Positions 43,690 to 52,965 of a DNA stretch of 64,000 nucleotides are shown piece after piece; the first letter of the stretch is position 1, and every line of letters begins with the position of its first letter. The stretch comes from Acanthosepion esculentum (taxonomy: Eukaryota > Mollusca > Cephalopoda > Sepiida > Sepiidae). Location of the stretch: contig OZ038480.1 of the NCBI GenBank assembly GCA_964036315.1, forward strand, positions 13,800,805 to 13,864,804, in the 5' to 3' direction. A program made the position numbers and the translations under genes. Under the pieces are notes generated by a model, which saw only the letters and a list, made by a program, of their open reading frames with translations, made no database searches and had not been told where the DNA came from.

Positions 43690-44524
43690 CATCTTACTCA
43701 CTACAAAGATGTATTTTTGTTTCGATGCGGTTGCATCTCTACTGGTCTGAATCAAAAATGGTTATGAACAATTCTATTTACAAGCAAGCCGCTTTTGGGG
43801 AAAATAAATAGGTAGAGTTATCTTAAAAGGAAACAGGGAAGGGTAAAGAAAACGGACAAAAGTGAAAGAAAGGAAAGAGGTTGACAGAGTAATGCAGTAG
43901 TATTTGTTAATAGCGGTTTGGGCGGGGAAGGAATCTTGCGGCGTTAAGACAAGGGCCTGACCCGAAAAGTTTAAAACAAAGCGGAGGTGTCCGGTACAGT
44001 TTTTGATACCTTTCAACGGTCAGAAATCTAAGCAAAGTACGCCAAAACTCCCAAGAAAAATGAAAGAGAAAGGGAAAGGTGGAAATAAAAAAATTTAAAA
44101 AAAGAAGCTAAACGATGAAGGAGAAAATAAGTATAGACGAAGGCCACTATTTACATTATTCGGACTATTGTCCTCACCTTTGTCGTCATATTTATTACAA
44201 CGTTACGGCCGCTGTACGCTCCGGCCTTCTTCAGGTGGTTGGAATAGTCGAACTGAAGCCTTTATTTCGTTCACTGGGGTAAACTCTTCTAGTTCCACGG
44301 GCCATGTTTAATGGGTGTCAATTATCAGTTATCTCCTGTTAATTCCCCTCTCCAAGATAGACAGATACAGGCGAAGGCCATAGTAGTAATTGAAGACGCT
44401 TTTTTTTACCGATGAAGTGTCGGCAATCTAATTTTTTTCCGTAGGCGGCTTGCTTGTAAACAGAATTGTTCATAGCCATTTTTGGTTCTCACCAAAAGCC
44501 GATGCAGCCGCATCGAAACAAGAA

Positions 44525-44525
<1 letters not shown>
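43690..44525. repeat. Inverted repeat pair around a spacer
   Basis: CGGCTTGCTTGTAAACAGAA, TTGTTCATAGCCATTTTTG and GCAGCCGCATCGAAACAAGA at 44448-44525 are the reverse complement of 43714-43795 (AAACAAAAATACATC end included). Arms are about 85 bp. Between them lies a GAAAGGG-rich stretch (43800-44135) and the SINE-A copy at 44148. GATGC/GCATC plus GAAAC hints at an eroded ribozyme-like tail. Confidence 0.6.
44148..44355 (-). mobile_element. SINE-A, headless copy with one tail unit
   Basis: Minus strand: body from AACAGGAGATAACTGATAAT through the ribozyme-like CTGAAGAAGGCCGGAGCGTA and GCGGCCGTAACG, ending in part of one 107-bp unit at 44148. tRNA-like head missing. Confidence 0.7.
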
Positions 44526-44528
<3 letters not shown>

Positions 44529-44592
<64 letters not shown>

Positions 44593-44760
44593 AAAGAAGA
44601 AAGAAATCGCAAGCGTTTTTGGTTGTAATGTGAATTTTTATTTAAAATATTATGCTTTATTTTCCATAATTTTACTACACGGGTTTCTGGTCTCTCGACC
44701 GTCATCAGGCAGAGGGTGGAGATTTCCACATTTTATTAAAAAAATTTTCTTTTTATGTTT
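44529..44760 (-). mobile_element. PLE-like 3' terminus with (TA)n tail
   Basis: Minus strand: CUGAUGA (44709-44703), C, stem II GGUC/GACC around GAGA, A, GAAA (44689-44686 region), CCCGUGUA, then about 85 bp (TTATGGAAAATAAAGCATAA) to the TA tract at 44590-44529. Stem II is strong, but one extra base on each side separates it from core and GAAA, and stem I and III are weak. The region to the left of the core (44713-44760) may belong to it. Confidence 0.45.
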
Positions 44761-44804
44761 TTCGATGTTAAATCTTCTCATATATTAAATATTTAACGTG
44801 CATC

Positions 44805-45018
44805 AACCGTTCGGCCGAACGGTTAAGGCACGTCACGCGAAATGACGGTTCCGTATAGGATGCAGGTTCGATTCCTGTCGGAGAACGAAACTTTTCTATA
44901 AAAAATTTTCGGACATTCAGGCTGGTAAATGTTATTTAATACTGTTTATTATAAAACAGAGCATTTGCTTAAATACTTGTATCTATAAAAAGAACGTTAA
45001 ACATATCATAAATATCTT

Positions 45019-45020
<2 letters not shown>
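44805..45020 (+). mobile_element. SINE-E with tRNA-Ser-like head
   Basis: GGCCGAACGGTTAAGGC (D-arm and box A, 44812-44828), anticodon arm CGTCA-CGCGAAA-TGACG with a CGA anticodon, a serine-type long variable arm (TTCC/GGAT), and T-arm GCAGGTTCGATTCCTG (44862-44877). The acceptor halves do not pair and base 33 is G, so it is a SINE head and not a working tRNA. The body CATTCAGGCTGGTAAATG continues to a TA tail at 45020. Truncated copies are at 4183 and 7139. Confidence 0.7.
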
Positions 45021-45060
<40 letters not shown>

Positions 45061-45063
<3 letters not shown>

Positions 45064-45900
45064 TATGCTAGTATACGAAAAATCCAGTAGCAGAAACTCT
45101 TGCCAGATTAATTTTTACAGTGAATGCCCACTTAGATATAAAATGATAGTTATAAAAATTTTCCCAAGATCGCACACGTGAATTCATCATCTCCTACCAT
45201 TTTCCTTAAAAAACTCAATCACGTAAAACAAACTTTAGTTAATAATGGTTTTCCTAACTACCTCATCGACCACCAGATTAGACTATTTCTTTCCAAAGTA
45301 ACTAATATCAATACTGAACATACAAATAAAGACAATAAAGTAAAATACATGTTAACTACAAGCAAGTCGAATTTTCTCTTAAAAATATCATAAAGAAATA
45401 CAAAACTCTAGTTGACCAGTACAAGAAAATTAAATTATCTCCTACAAAAAAATTAAAAAAGCTAAAGCTTATCATCAGCAATATAAAGACAACCTGCAAG
45501 ATCTAAATTACAGAGAATCAATATTATTTATGAGTTAACATGCCCCTTAAGGAACTGTGTTCCTGATCAAACCAAACTCATGAATAATTATATTGGTCAT
45601 ACAGGTACATGCCTATCTAGACGACTCACGTTGCACTTGTCTGACCATAGCTGAAGCAGGACTCATTTAAAAACACACGGAAATCTACAAAGCATCATCA
45701 ACAAAATACTAGTAAAAATTACAAGCATAATAAGCTCACCCACATTCAAAAAATGTTACAAAATAATGGAAACACTAAATATCATTAACTATGAACACGG
45801 CCACGACGTACTGACCGTATTTAAAGAATAAAATATCCCTATAACATACATAAAAATCCCACACATTCAGTTAAAATAAAAAATAAAAATCGTCCTTGAT
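45061..45900 (+). pseudogene. Penelope-like element, C-terminal half
   Basis: Plus strand: PTIFLKKLNHVKQTLVNNGF then PNYLIDHQIRLFLSKVTN (45196-45310, RT thumb/linker), after frameshifts NNYIGHTGTCLSRRLTLHLS (45581-45640) with the YIG and LSRRL motifs of the GIY-YIG nuclease intact, then KTHGNLQSIINK. The 3' part has NYEHGHDVLTVF (45786-45825) and the ribozyme-like GUCCUUGAUAAUGGCU at 45890-45905, where the next PLE begins. Same family as 5092. Confidence 0.75.
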
Positions 45901-46173
45901 AATGGCTATACTGAATTAAAAATATTAAACAAACCCTCATTAATAATGGATTTCCTAATTATATGGTTGATAAACAAATTAGACGAGTTATTGAGAATAT
46001 AAGCATCAATAAAAATTAGCATAATACATCATCAAATAACTCTAAGCATATCAAACTACTTTACCGTAATTAAATGCATTCTAACTGAAGCAGGAGGAAA
46101 AGATTTTAAAAAGATTCATAAACAGTAATATATCCCTCGCTGATCCAAGTGAGAAAAAAAAACTTAATATATA

Positions 46174-47085
46174 CAGTTCTGTTCGATAAAAGTTTTTTTT
46201 TACTAAATGTTCTCTTCTCCGATGAAACGAAAGTCCAGCTAAATTCAAAGGATAAGCGATCTAAAATCCGAAGAAGCTTTGAAAGCATCCGTTCAGCATA
46301 ATGTTCTGGAGATGCTTTTCTTTTCATGCAACAGGTTTCTTTAAACCTATTAAAAAGACCCCCAGGAGCGAGCAGTACAAGAGAATTTTAGAGTCTTGTC
46401 TGCTCCCTTCTGCTGAAAGGGTGCAAATCGACCCCACCAGCCTCATTTTTATGCAGGATAATGCTCCCTGTGACAAATCAAAATTGATCAAGGAATACTT
46501 TAATGAGAAGCAGGTGAGTGTTATGACATGGCCGCCTCAATCTCCTGACCTCAACACCATAGAAAACTTATGGAGAATTATAAGGTACAGGCTCCCGGGA
46601 AAGCAGTTGAGCAACAAAGAGGATTTGATTGTGAATTTCATATCCGAATGGAATTCAATGCTTGGAGATGAGATTTGCCAGAACCTAATCAAGTCAATGA
46701 CAAAAAGGGTTGAAAGGTTATTCAAAATAAAGGAGGACTCATAGATTATTAAATATTTCGAACTATATTACCTATTATAAATAGATTATACCTCTATTAT
46801 TCTTTATTTAAAGCTGTTCGGTTATGTTTCTATTGATTACTAGTTGCAGGAAATAAGTGAGTCACTTTTTTTGCACAGAGTTTTTTCCGTAAATCTCATT
46901 TATATCGAAAAATTATAATTATCAATAGAATACCTTAGGGTGAGTAAACTTTTTTTACTAGGTGGTCGGGGACGGGGTCTTTATATTAGTAAGATTAAAA
47001 ATTAGTTTGACCTCCACCAACAATAGGCGAAAAACATTTTTAAGTAAAAAAAAATCAGGTGAGTCACTTTTATCGAACAGCCCTG
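46174..47085 (+). mobile_element. Tc1-family deletion derivative, second copy
   Basis: Ends: left CAGTTCTGTTCGATAAAAG, right CTTTTATCGAACAGCCCTG, flanked by TA on both sides. Inside: TTTTACTAAATGTTCTCTTC directly after the left terminus, exactly the join seen at 26270. Compared with the copy at 26242 it lacks about 35 bp before ATAATGTTCTGG and part of the left terminus. Length is about 910 bp. Confidence 0.8.
46301..46744 (+). pseudogene. Tc1 transposase catalytic fragment
   Basis: 147 codons: LIFMQDNAPCDKS (second D; the usual H is changed to D), SPDLNTIENLWR (E). The first D lies upstream in another frame (VLFSDETKVQ near 46210-46240), so a deletion shifted the frame. No DNA-binding domain. 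About 90 percent identical by eye to 26400-26868. Confidence 0.75.
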
Positions 47086-47213
47086 TACTATACTAAATCT
47101 AATACAACCAACCTAGTCATCCAAAACAATTCTTCTCTATCAACTAGCATCTTACAAAAGACAAAGATTGTATATCAATTTAAATGTCCTTTGGGAGATT
47201 GCATCTCGGATAA

Positions 47214-47800
47214 AATTTTTAATACATATGTTAGTTTTAATGAAGATGAAAGACAAGACACTGTGATTAAGATTTTTATTATATGTTTCTTGCTTCGTAC
47301 AAGTGATTTATTTTCTAAATATGTCAGAAGTGTCCAAATGATCTGGGGATACGAGCACTTTCAATGAATGGATTCATTATCAAGGATCTTTTTTATGTTT
47401 ATTTTCCGAACACTGTCAGCATGTTGTAGCCGTGTTCATAACTGATATTACTGAGTGCTGCTTTCTTCATTTTTTATTGTTAACGTATCCATTAGTTTTA
47501 GAAGTTTTCTACACGGGGATGAGTCTATAATGTTCCTATTTTCTGTAAACATGATTCGAACAGAGCTTGGTAGCTCTCCGTGTGTATTTAAATAAGTTCT
47601 AATTGATCTATGATCCGAGAGATGCAAATAAGTCTTCTTGATAGGCCTGTAGTTGTATATTCGATGTAATTATTATTCATGAATTTGTTTTCGTTAGGAA
47701 GGCAGTTCCGTAGTGTGGTGGAAGGCATGTATATTCATAAATAGTGTTAATCCTATGTAGTTTGGCTCTTGCTGGTGAGTTTTAATTATTTTTCATAATA
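47214..47800 (-). pseudogene. Penelope-like element, opposite orientation
   Basis: Minus strand: GIY-YIG text NNYIEYTTTGLSRRLICISR-like near 47690-47620 across frameshifts, then NYEHGYNMLTVFGK (47445-47400), then GAUCCUUGAUAAUGAAUCCA (47390-47371), stem II GAAU/AUUC, GAAA, GUGCUC, and a tail down to 47214. The tail abuts the plus-strand PLE end at 47213. So a PLE tail was inserted into or joined to another PLE. Confidence 0.6.
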
Positions 47801-47829
47801 CAAAATCAACTTAATCTTTTTCTTCAGGT

Positions 47830-47881
47830 CAACAGTCGTCTTCAGGGAAACATGTGATAAAAGAAAGATTGCTACCCAAGT

Positions 47882-47884
<3 letters not shown>
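47830..47884 (+). mobile_element. PLE tail fragment
   Basis: GAAACATGTGATAAAAGAAA, GATTGCTACCCAAGTACAA, then the TA tract at 47885. Matches the last 40 bp of the PLE tails at 6130 and 33940, here on the plus strand. Confidence 0.55.
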
Positions 47885-47950
<66 letters not shown>

Positions 47951-47954
<4 letters not shown>

Positions 47955-48294
47955 AGCCAGGTAAAGCTACCTAGGTTTCACCTAAACAGAATGTCAGGAT
48001 AAAACTGGCCAGTTTTACCCTGACGATCCGTGCAGGTGAAACCTAGGTAGCTTTACCTGGCACTTTAGGTTTATATTAGGTTTGGTCTACTTCGTGTATT
48101 GAGCACTCTACGTAGTTGCTTTTACTCGTTTTGAATTGGCTTTTTTTCTTTGGACTCTAAGCTTGAAATCTGGACGATTGTTTTTGCCTCAATTTCATGT
48201 TCTTAGTTCTTTCTTTTTTTATTCCTTATTTTTTATTGGGTATTGGTTTGTTCAACTACAAGCCGAAACACCCAAGGTTTTTCCAAGCGAGTAC

Positions 48295-48297
<3 letters not shown>
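47951..48297 (+). mobile_element. HP2 fold-back element, copy b
   Basis: Palindrome 47952-48068 (AGAGCCAGGTAAAGCTACCT against AGGTAGCTTTACCTGGCACT), then the HP2 single arm to the TA tract at 48298. Plus-strand ribozyme-like module: CUGACGA (48020-48026), stem II UCC/GGU (first pair U-U), GAAA (48038-48041), ACCUAGGU (a perfect self-complementary octamer), A. Stem I pairing is poor. TA tracts border both ends. Confidence 0.65.

Positions 48298-48375
<78 letters not shown>
48298..48375. repeat. (TA)n tract
   Basis: About 78 bp of TA. Confidence 0.95.
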
Positions 48376-48376
<1 letters not shown>

Positions 48377-48552
48377 GCACCCGAAAAACTTAAATTCGGT
48401 TGTGCACTATTGGAAGATAAGTGCGAATTTGTAAACAAGGACTATTATTACTAATATTACAAGGTTCTCCCCCTTCCCTGAATTGAGCTCTCTCAGTCAC
48501 TGGCGTGTTTAGTCACAGAATGAGTACGTAAAAATACGTCTTTTCTTTCAAC
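48376..48552. other. Spacer
   Basis: No feature recognised. Confidence 0.4.
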
Positions 48553-48690
48553 CATGCGTCGTTAGCTTAGGAGGAAAATGTTCGACTATTCCGAATCAGT
48601 TGGGTTTCGATCTCGGCTTGAAGCAAGCGGATGTCTAGCCGCACTGATGCGCTGTGACACAGCAAAACAGTCTGTCTGTGGATGACAGTA
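48553..48690 (+). mobile_element. SINE-B with hammerhead-like 3' end
   Basis: Box A-like GTCGTTAGCTTAGGAGG at 48558-48574 and box B-like GGGTTTCGATCTCGG at 48602-48616 form the tRNA-derived head. GAAGCAAGCGGATGTCTAGC and the ribozyme-like module at 48639-48681 follow. A TA tract begins about 20 bp later. Copies: 34905 (minus) and 57600. Confidence 0.7.
48639..48681 (+). ncRNA. Hammerhead-like motif of SINE-B
   Basis: CCGCA (48639-48643), CUGAUGC (48644-48650), stem II GCUGU/ACAGC around GAC (five pairs, no extra base), AAAA (48664-48667), CAGUCUGU giving stem III ACA/UGU, C at 48676 (GUC), then UGUGG (48677-48681). CCGCA and UGUGG pair over five positions. Two core bases are mutated in this copy (A9 to C, G12 to A), but both are intact in the copy at 34905 (CUGAUGA...GAAA). 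Together the copies describe a complete ancestral motif. Confidence 0.55.
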
Positions 48691-48713
48691 CATATATATA
48701 TGTATGGATATAT

Positions 48714-48717
<4 letters not shown>

Positions 48718-48806
<89 letters not shown>

Positions 48807-48832
48807 GAGACAGACAGACAGACAGACAGAGA
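48718..48832. repeat. (TA)n, (GA)n, (CAGA)n tracts
   Basis: TA to 48758, GA at 48759-48806, CAGA at 48810-48832. Confidence 0.95.
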
Positions 48833-49059
48833 GTATCTTCGTGAATAAATATGCGTTATGGTCCCCTAAATTTGTAAGCGATTCTTTTCCCGGAAGACAA
48901 CCTTTGACCTTTACCAGAATAGCTAACGTTGTTCGTATTTTGTGTTGATCAACTCGATAAGGGTCATGTTCATTTTCACTTGATAGAAACTGCGATAACA
49001 CAATTAACCACTAATATGAATGAAGCTGATAAAATGTACATAGAAAAATATTACTCATT
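48833..49059. other. Spacer
   Basis: No feature recognised. Confidence 0.4.
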
Positions 49060-49640
49060 CTCATCAACTTCATCTTCTATTTGGGTTTTTTCTATCTTTT
49101 CTCACGTTTTTTTCAGACACACTCTCTTTTTCTTCTCCTTCTTCTTTTATGTTACCCTCTCTGCTGTCATATTTTTCTCTTCTTTTTATATTTCTTCACA
49201 TTGAACTCTTTGCTATCTTTTTTCTCCATTTGATTTCTACACACCTTCTGTTTCTTCTTTCTTTCTTCTTTATCTTTTTCTTTTATCCTCATTTCTTTTT
49301 CCTCTTCAATTCGAGTTCGAGGCTATCTTTTATTCTTTTTCTCTCTTTCTTTCTTCATTTCCCTTCATCTTTAATCTGCTATATAGTTTACCTTCTTTTA
49401 TTGCATTCTTTTCTTCGCTTTTCTCTTCTCTCTCGCTCTTATTCTTATTCAGATTTTCATGACTTTTGTTTCTTTTTTTCCATACATCTTTCTTTCTTCA
49501 AACCCTTTTTGAATGCTCACCTTTATTTCATATTCACGGTGTTTCTTCTTTTTAATGTCTCTTTCTTTCTTTCTTTCCTTCTTTCTTTCTTTCTTTCTTC
49601 GTCATAATTTTCATTTTGCTCTTAATTCGTCTCCAGATTT
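49060..49640 (+). repeat. Pyrimidine-rich tract
   Basis: TTCTTT/CTTCTT-rich, ending in (TTTC)n at 49559-49602. Mirror type to the GAAAG tract at 35510. The 152-codon F/L/S ORF is an artefact. Confidence 0.85.
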
Positions 49641-50044
49641 TCTTTCTTATTTTTAAAATTCCTTCTTAAAATGTTTCTTATTTCTTGTATCACAAGCAAC
49701 ATCAGTTATTCTTGCTTGTTACATGAATGAAAATATAACGAATTTTAATAAACACTGATAGTTTTTGGAATATCATAATGGATAAGGGTATCTTGAAACT
49801 TTGAAAAAACAGTGGGTTTTTTATTTTGGTAATGTTTTCAGTAATTTTTCAGGAAACCTAATCAGAATTACTAAAGCGAAGTACACGGTGAACATTTTGT
49901 TTCTGTGCTACCAGACAGCTCTGTTTTTTTTTTTTTAAAAAGCCCTTTTTAATTTAATCTACAGTGTATTTCACAATTTTTAAAACAAAACGATTGGGCT
50001 GAAATTAAGGAATCACAAATCATAAAGTAATGGAAATAACATTT
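49641..50044. other. Spacer
   Basis: About 400 bp, AT-rich, with no feature. Confidence 0.4.
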
Positions 50045-50500
50045 ATTGGAAGGTTGTCGGAGTTATCTCCTCTTCAGTTCCTCAATCCTTCAACAGGAGT
50101 CTCTCTCCCCTGGCTATAAATACTGACTGACCCTTCGCCTCGATCTCTTTTTTCCACTTAGGCCTTGGGCCGCCACCTCGCGTGGAGGTGAGGTAAATCT
50201 CTCTTTTCAACTAACACCAATATGTGACCTCTCACAGATACAGCGTTTCCCAAATTCTGGGAACACGCTAAGAACAATACACGTACGTACGAACACTCAC
50301 AACACACAAACATATTCTCCATCACAAAGTCTATGTAACTGCCCATGTTTTTGTTAACCTGTTATTAATATATAGTTTTTATATATATATATATATCGGT
50401 CTTGTTAGTTTTCTTTGTCTTCTTTGGACTTAATTAAAGTCCAACATTCTCATGTAGCTGGACAGGCTAGCAGGAAATTTTAACCTTCTGATATCGCTTC
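50045..50500 (+). repeat. Dispersed repeat R1, uninterrupted copy
   Basis: Starts GTTGTCGGAGTTATCTCCTC, includes ACACGTACGTACGAACACTC, an 18-bp TA stretch at 50380-50397, then CGGTCTTGTTAGTTTTC and GCTGGACAGGCTAGCAGGAA. A second copy starts at 50868 in the same orientation. No coding content found. Confidence 0.65.
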
Positions 50501-50589
50501 ACATCTTCACCCCACGCTCACAAGGTAAAAGTATAACATTTTAGTATCTGCAACCATTTAGTCTCAAACATGAATCAAAACTCTCAAGA

Positions 50590-50866
50590 GGAATCCTAGA
50601 GTCTATCCTGCAGAGGTCTGCCGTCCAGTTGAAGGCAATGTTGAATGCAAAGTTGTTGATACGCGTGCAAATTCTTCATGGGTGATCGCTTGAATCTTGG
50701 CAGTGATGGCTGCCTTAAATATTGCAACAGGAAAAAATCTGAGGTGTTCAAGTCAGTCGAGTGAAGTGGTCATTCTATTTCAACTTTGCGGTTGATGAAA
50801 CGCTCCCCAAACTTGTCACAGAGCCATGCCATGGTAACATTAGATGTGAACCACTGTTCCTTCTGT
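50590..50866 (-). pseudogene. Mariner-like transposase fragment
   Basis: Minus strand: WFTSNVTMAWLCDKFGERFI, NRKVEIE, stop, PLHSTDLNTSDFFLLQYLRQ. The pattern P..S.DL...DFFLW..L is the region around the third catalytic residue of mariner-type DDE transposases, in the branch where the text reads DFFLWGYLK. Only about 80 codons; no other domains. Confidence 0.5.
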
Positions 50867-51165
50867 CGGAGTTAACTCCTCTTTAACTGCCCAAATATTT
50901 TACTAGGGCGCGCTCTTCCTACACTATAATTACTGGGCGATTTCTTGCCTCGTTCTCTTTTCTACTTTGCATTTCAGCGGACACATTTAAAAATGTGATC
51001 TCTCGTAGAGATTTGCGTTTTCGCCCACTTATGGGAAAACGCCATGAAACACACATACACGTACGTACGAACATTCGCAAAAATACAAACTCTTTACGTT
51101 CACACACGAACACAAATGTTAATGTCTTTGTCACTTGTAAATTTGTAGTTTAATACATATATTTG

Positions 51166-51196
<31 letters not shown>

Positions 51197-51197
<1 letters not shown>

Positions 51198-51534
51198 GTC
51201 GAACCTAGAGAGCCAGACAAACCTACCAATGTTTCTCCTAAGCGGATCGTCAGGGAAAGGCAGATTTTCCTGACGATCCGCTTAGGAGAAACCTTGGTAG
51301 GATTGTCTGGCTCTCTAGGTTCGACTAGGTCCGCTCTACTTTTGTATTGAGCACGTTGTTAGTTAGTTGATTACTCGTATCGGGTTTTTTTCTTTGGGAT
51401 TTGGACCTGTATGTTGTACGATTATTTTCAACAGACGTTCATGTTCATAGCTCTTTCTTTTTTTAAAAAACCTTTTTTTCCTTCGATATTGATTTGATCT
51501 TTGCCAAATCAAGAATCAGAAACGAGTGTAGTTA

Positions 51535-51539
<5 letters not shown>
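51197..51539 (+). mobile_element. HP2 fold-back element, copy c
   Basis: Palindrome 51199-51325 (TCGAACCTAGAGAGCCAGAC against GTCTGGCTCTCTAGGTTCGA), then the single arm GGGTTTTTTTCTTTGGGATT to the TA tract at 51540. Both arms carry the ribozyme-like module (minus arm core at 51253-51247). See 51266-51303. Confidence 0.7.
51266..51303 (+). ncRNA. Hammerhead-like motif of HP2
   Basis: UUUC (51266-51269), CUGACGA (51270-51276), stem II UCC (51277-51279)/GGA (51285-51287) around GCUUA, GAAA (51288-51291), ACC/GGU stem III around UU, A (GUA, 51297-51299), then GGAU. Stem I can form three pairs. Core bases are all canonical and stem II is directly adjacent on both sides. Confidence 0.5.
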
Positions 51540-51586
<47 letters not shown>

Positions 51587-51640
51587 TAAAGTGTGCTATA
51601 TTTATTGGATAATGTGCTCAATATCAGAGATAGAGCGTGT

Positions 51641-51840
51641 GTAAATATAAAAGTGAACATAGAAGTCAACACTTATAGGCGACAGTCTGTTTCAGGCTAG
51701 TGCAATCGTCAGGCAACAAGTTCTCTTATTTTTCTCGGCTATTTTCCGAAAATAGCCGAGAAAAATAACACCACTAGTTGCCAGACGATTGCACTAACAT
51801 GAAACAGACTGTCGCCTATAAGTGTTGACTTCTATGTTCA

Positions 51841-51850
<10 letters not shown>
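51641..51850. mobile_element. HP1 fold-back element, largest copy
   Basis: Outer arms AAAAGTGAACATAGAAGTCA (51649-51668) and its complement TGACTTCTATGTTCACTTTT (51826-51845). Inner palindrome TCTCGGCTATTTTCCGAAAATAGCCGAGA is centred near 51748. The minus arm has CUGACGA (51712-51706), GAAA, CAGACUGUC; the plus arm has the core changed to CAGACGA. TA tracts on both sides. The centre carries the start of the longer HP1 body seen at 42240. Confidence 0.7.

Positions 51851-51925
<75 letters not shown>
51847..51925. repeat. (TA)n tract
   Basis: TA tract with ATGTATATG interruptions, right border of HP1. Confidence 0.95.
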
Positions 51926-52030
51926 CGGTCTTGTTTGTATGCTTTACATCTTCGGATGGACTCAATTTGAATCCGGTATTGTTCTTGTAGTTGGACCTTC
52001 TTCTAGCAGGAATAAACAGCTCGTGTTCCT

Positions 52031-52950
52031 AATTCAACAGCACGTAAACCCACACGGTCCTCTACAATTCTCGTCAAGATCTTCACGCTTCTCAAGCTCT
52101 CTCCATCTGAAAGGCCGCTGCTTTATTTCAACAATTGTGAATCACCTTGTAGATTATCAGTTTAAATTTATTTATATCTACACATTCCTGGGGCGTCCAA
52201 GTTTGAAATGCAATTAAAACCTCCTAATAGGATTGACTGATATGGTCGTGGGTTTGTATGTTGGGTCATTCCGCTATAATGTCAGCTATCTATCTAATTC
52301 AGCCTTTTATGTGATGTAACCTCAGTACTTAGCTGTTACAAGTATTTTCAAAATCATAAACCTTCCTGGAGCCGAGCCACAAGCTTAAACATGCTCTGTT
52401 TGCTAGCAGCAGCGGGAGCCTTCCTGTTCTATAAAAAAATTCTCGAATATTTGAAGAAGACGAGACTTCGTTGCAATCGGCATCACAGAATTTACCGATG
52501 CCTAACGAAAATATTGAAAATAACTTTAGAGAAAACGAATACAATTTTCACATGCAATATTTGAAATACGTTCTTCAAAAAAATGGCAAAATGTGGTTAA
52601 GCTTTTGCGCACATGAATTAAACACGGAACTCTTCTTTCATTTATCCATTATAAATGGTCACGAACAAAGATCAGATTGTTATGTGAATTGGCCTTCCCA
52701 ATCTTTCCTTAAGGCTGCGAATCTTGGATATTAACAGAACTAAAGCCAAGGATCCAATCATTACAAACGAAATGCTACCGAACCCTCCTAGGAATTTCCT
52801 ATGTAGCCCCCACCTCCGCCATAACATATTATTCATCCTGACTAAAATCCTAATTTTGTTTGTTTTGATTAGAACTTTTCAGCCTATTTCTTCTTAAACC
52901 TTCGTTGTATTTTTGTAGTTTTGGGGGTAAGGTATCGGGATTAATCGACA
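52031..52950. other. Spacer with unassigned ORFs
   Basis: The ORF at 52471-52734 (87 codons, MQSASQNLPMPNENIENNFR at the start) and part of the ORF 51822-52217 have mixed composition but no domain that I know. Neighbouring frames contain ILEYLKKTRLRCNRHHRIYR. This could be an unrecognised transposon or a host exon; evidence is insufficient either way. Confidence 0.3.
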
Positions 52951-52965
52951 GACCATTTTGACTAG

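Larger units (their letters stand above)
45901..47213 (+). pseudogene. Penelope-like element split by a Tc1 insertion
   Basis: The left part 45901-46173 reads NNGFPNYMVDKQIRRVIENI in one frame (RT thumb/linker as in 45061). The right part 47086-47213 continues TNLVIQNNSSLSTSILQKTK then IVYQFKCPLGDCISD, the first segment of the GIY-YIG nuclease. The interruption is the Tc1 element at 46174-47085 with a TA duplication: AACTTAATATA before and CTATACTAAATC after. On the right the PLE stops where a minus-strand PLE begins. Confidence 0.7.
50868..52030 (+). repeat. R1 second copy, split by fold-back insertions
   Basis: Left part 50868-51196 (GTCGGAGTTAACTCCTCTTT, ACACGTACGTACGAACATTC) matches 50045-50395. 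The right part 51925-52020 (CGGTCTTGTTTGTATGC, GGACCTTCTTCTAGCAGGAA) matches 50398-50490. Between the halves, where the first copy has only a short TA stretch, lie about 730 bp with an HP2 element, an HP1 element and long TA tracts. Confidence 0.6.

Noticed and set aside
43700..43760. Further hammerhead at the GATGC/GCATC-GAAAC phrase
   Set aside because: Stem and GAAAC are present, but no CUGANGA-like core precedes them in either copy (43700 or 44500).
44812..44890. Functional tRNA-Ser(CGA) gene
   Set aside because: The acceptor halves do not pair, base 33 is G and a repeat body follows; it is the head of SINE-E.
50045..51160. Pair of LTRs around a retrotransposon
   Set aside because: The two R1 copies are direct repeats about 820 bp apart, but no primer-binding site, polypurine tract, gag or pol lies between; the inner sequence is a mariner-like fragment in the opposite orientation.
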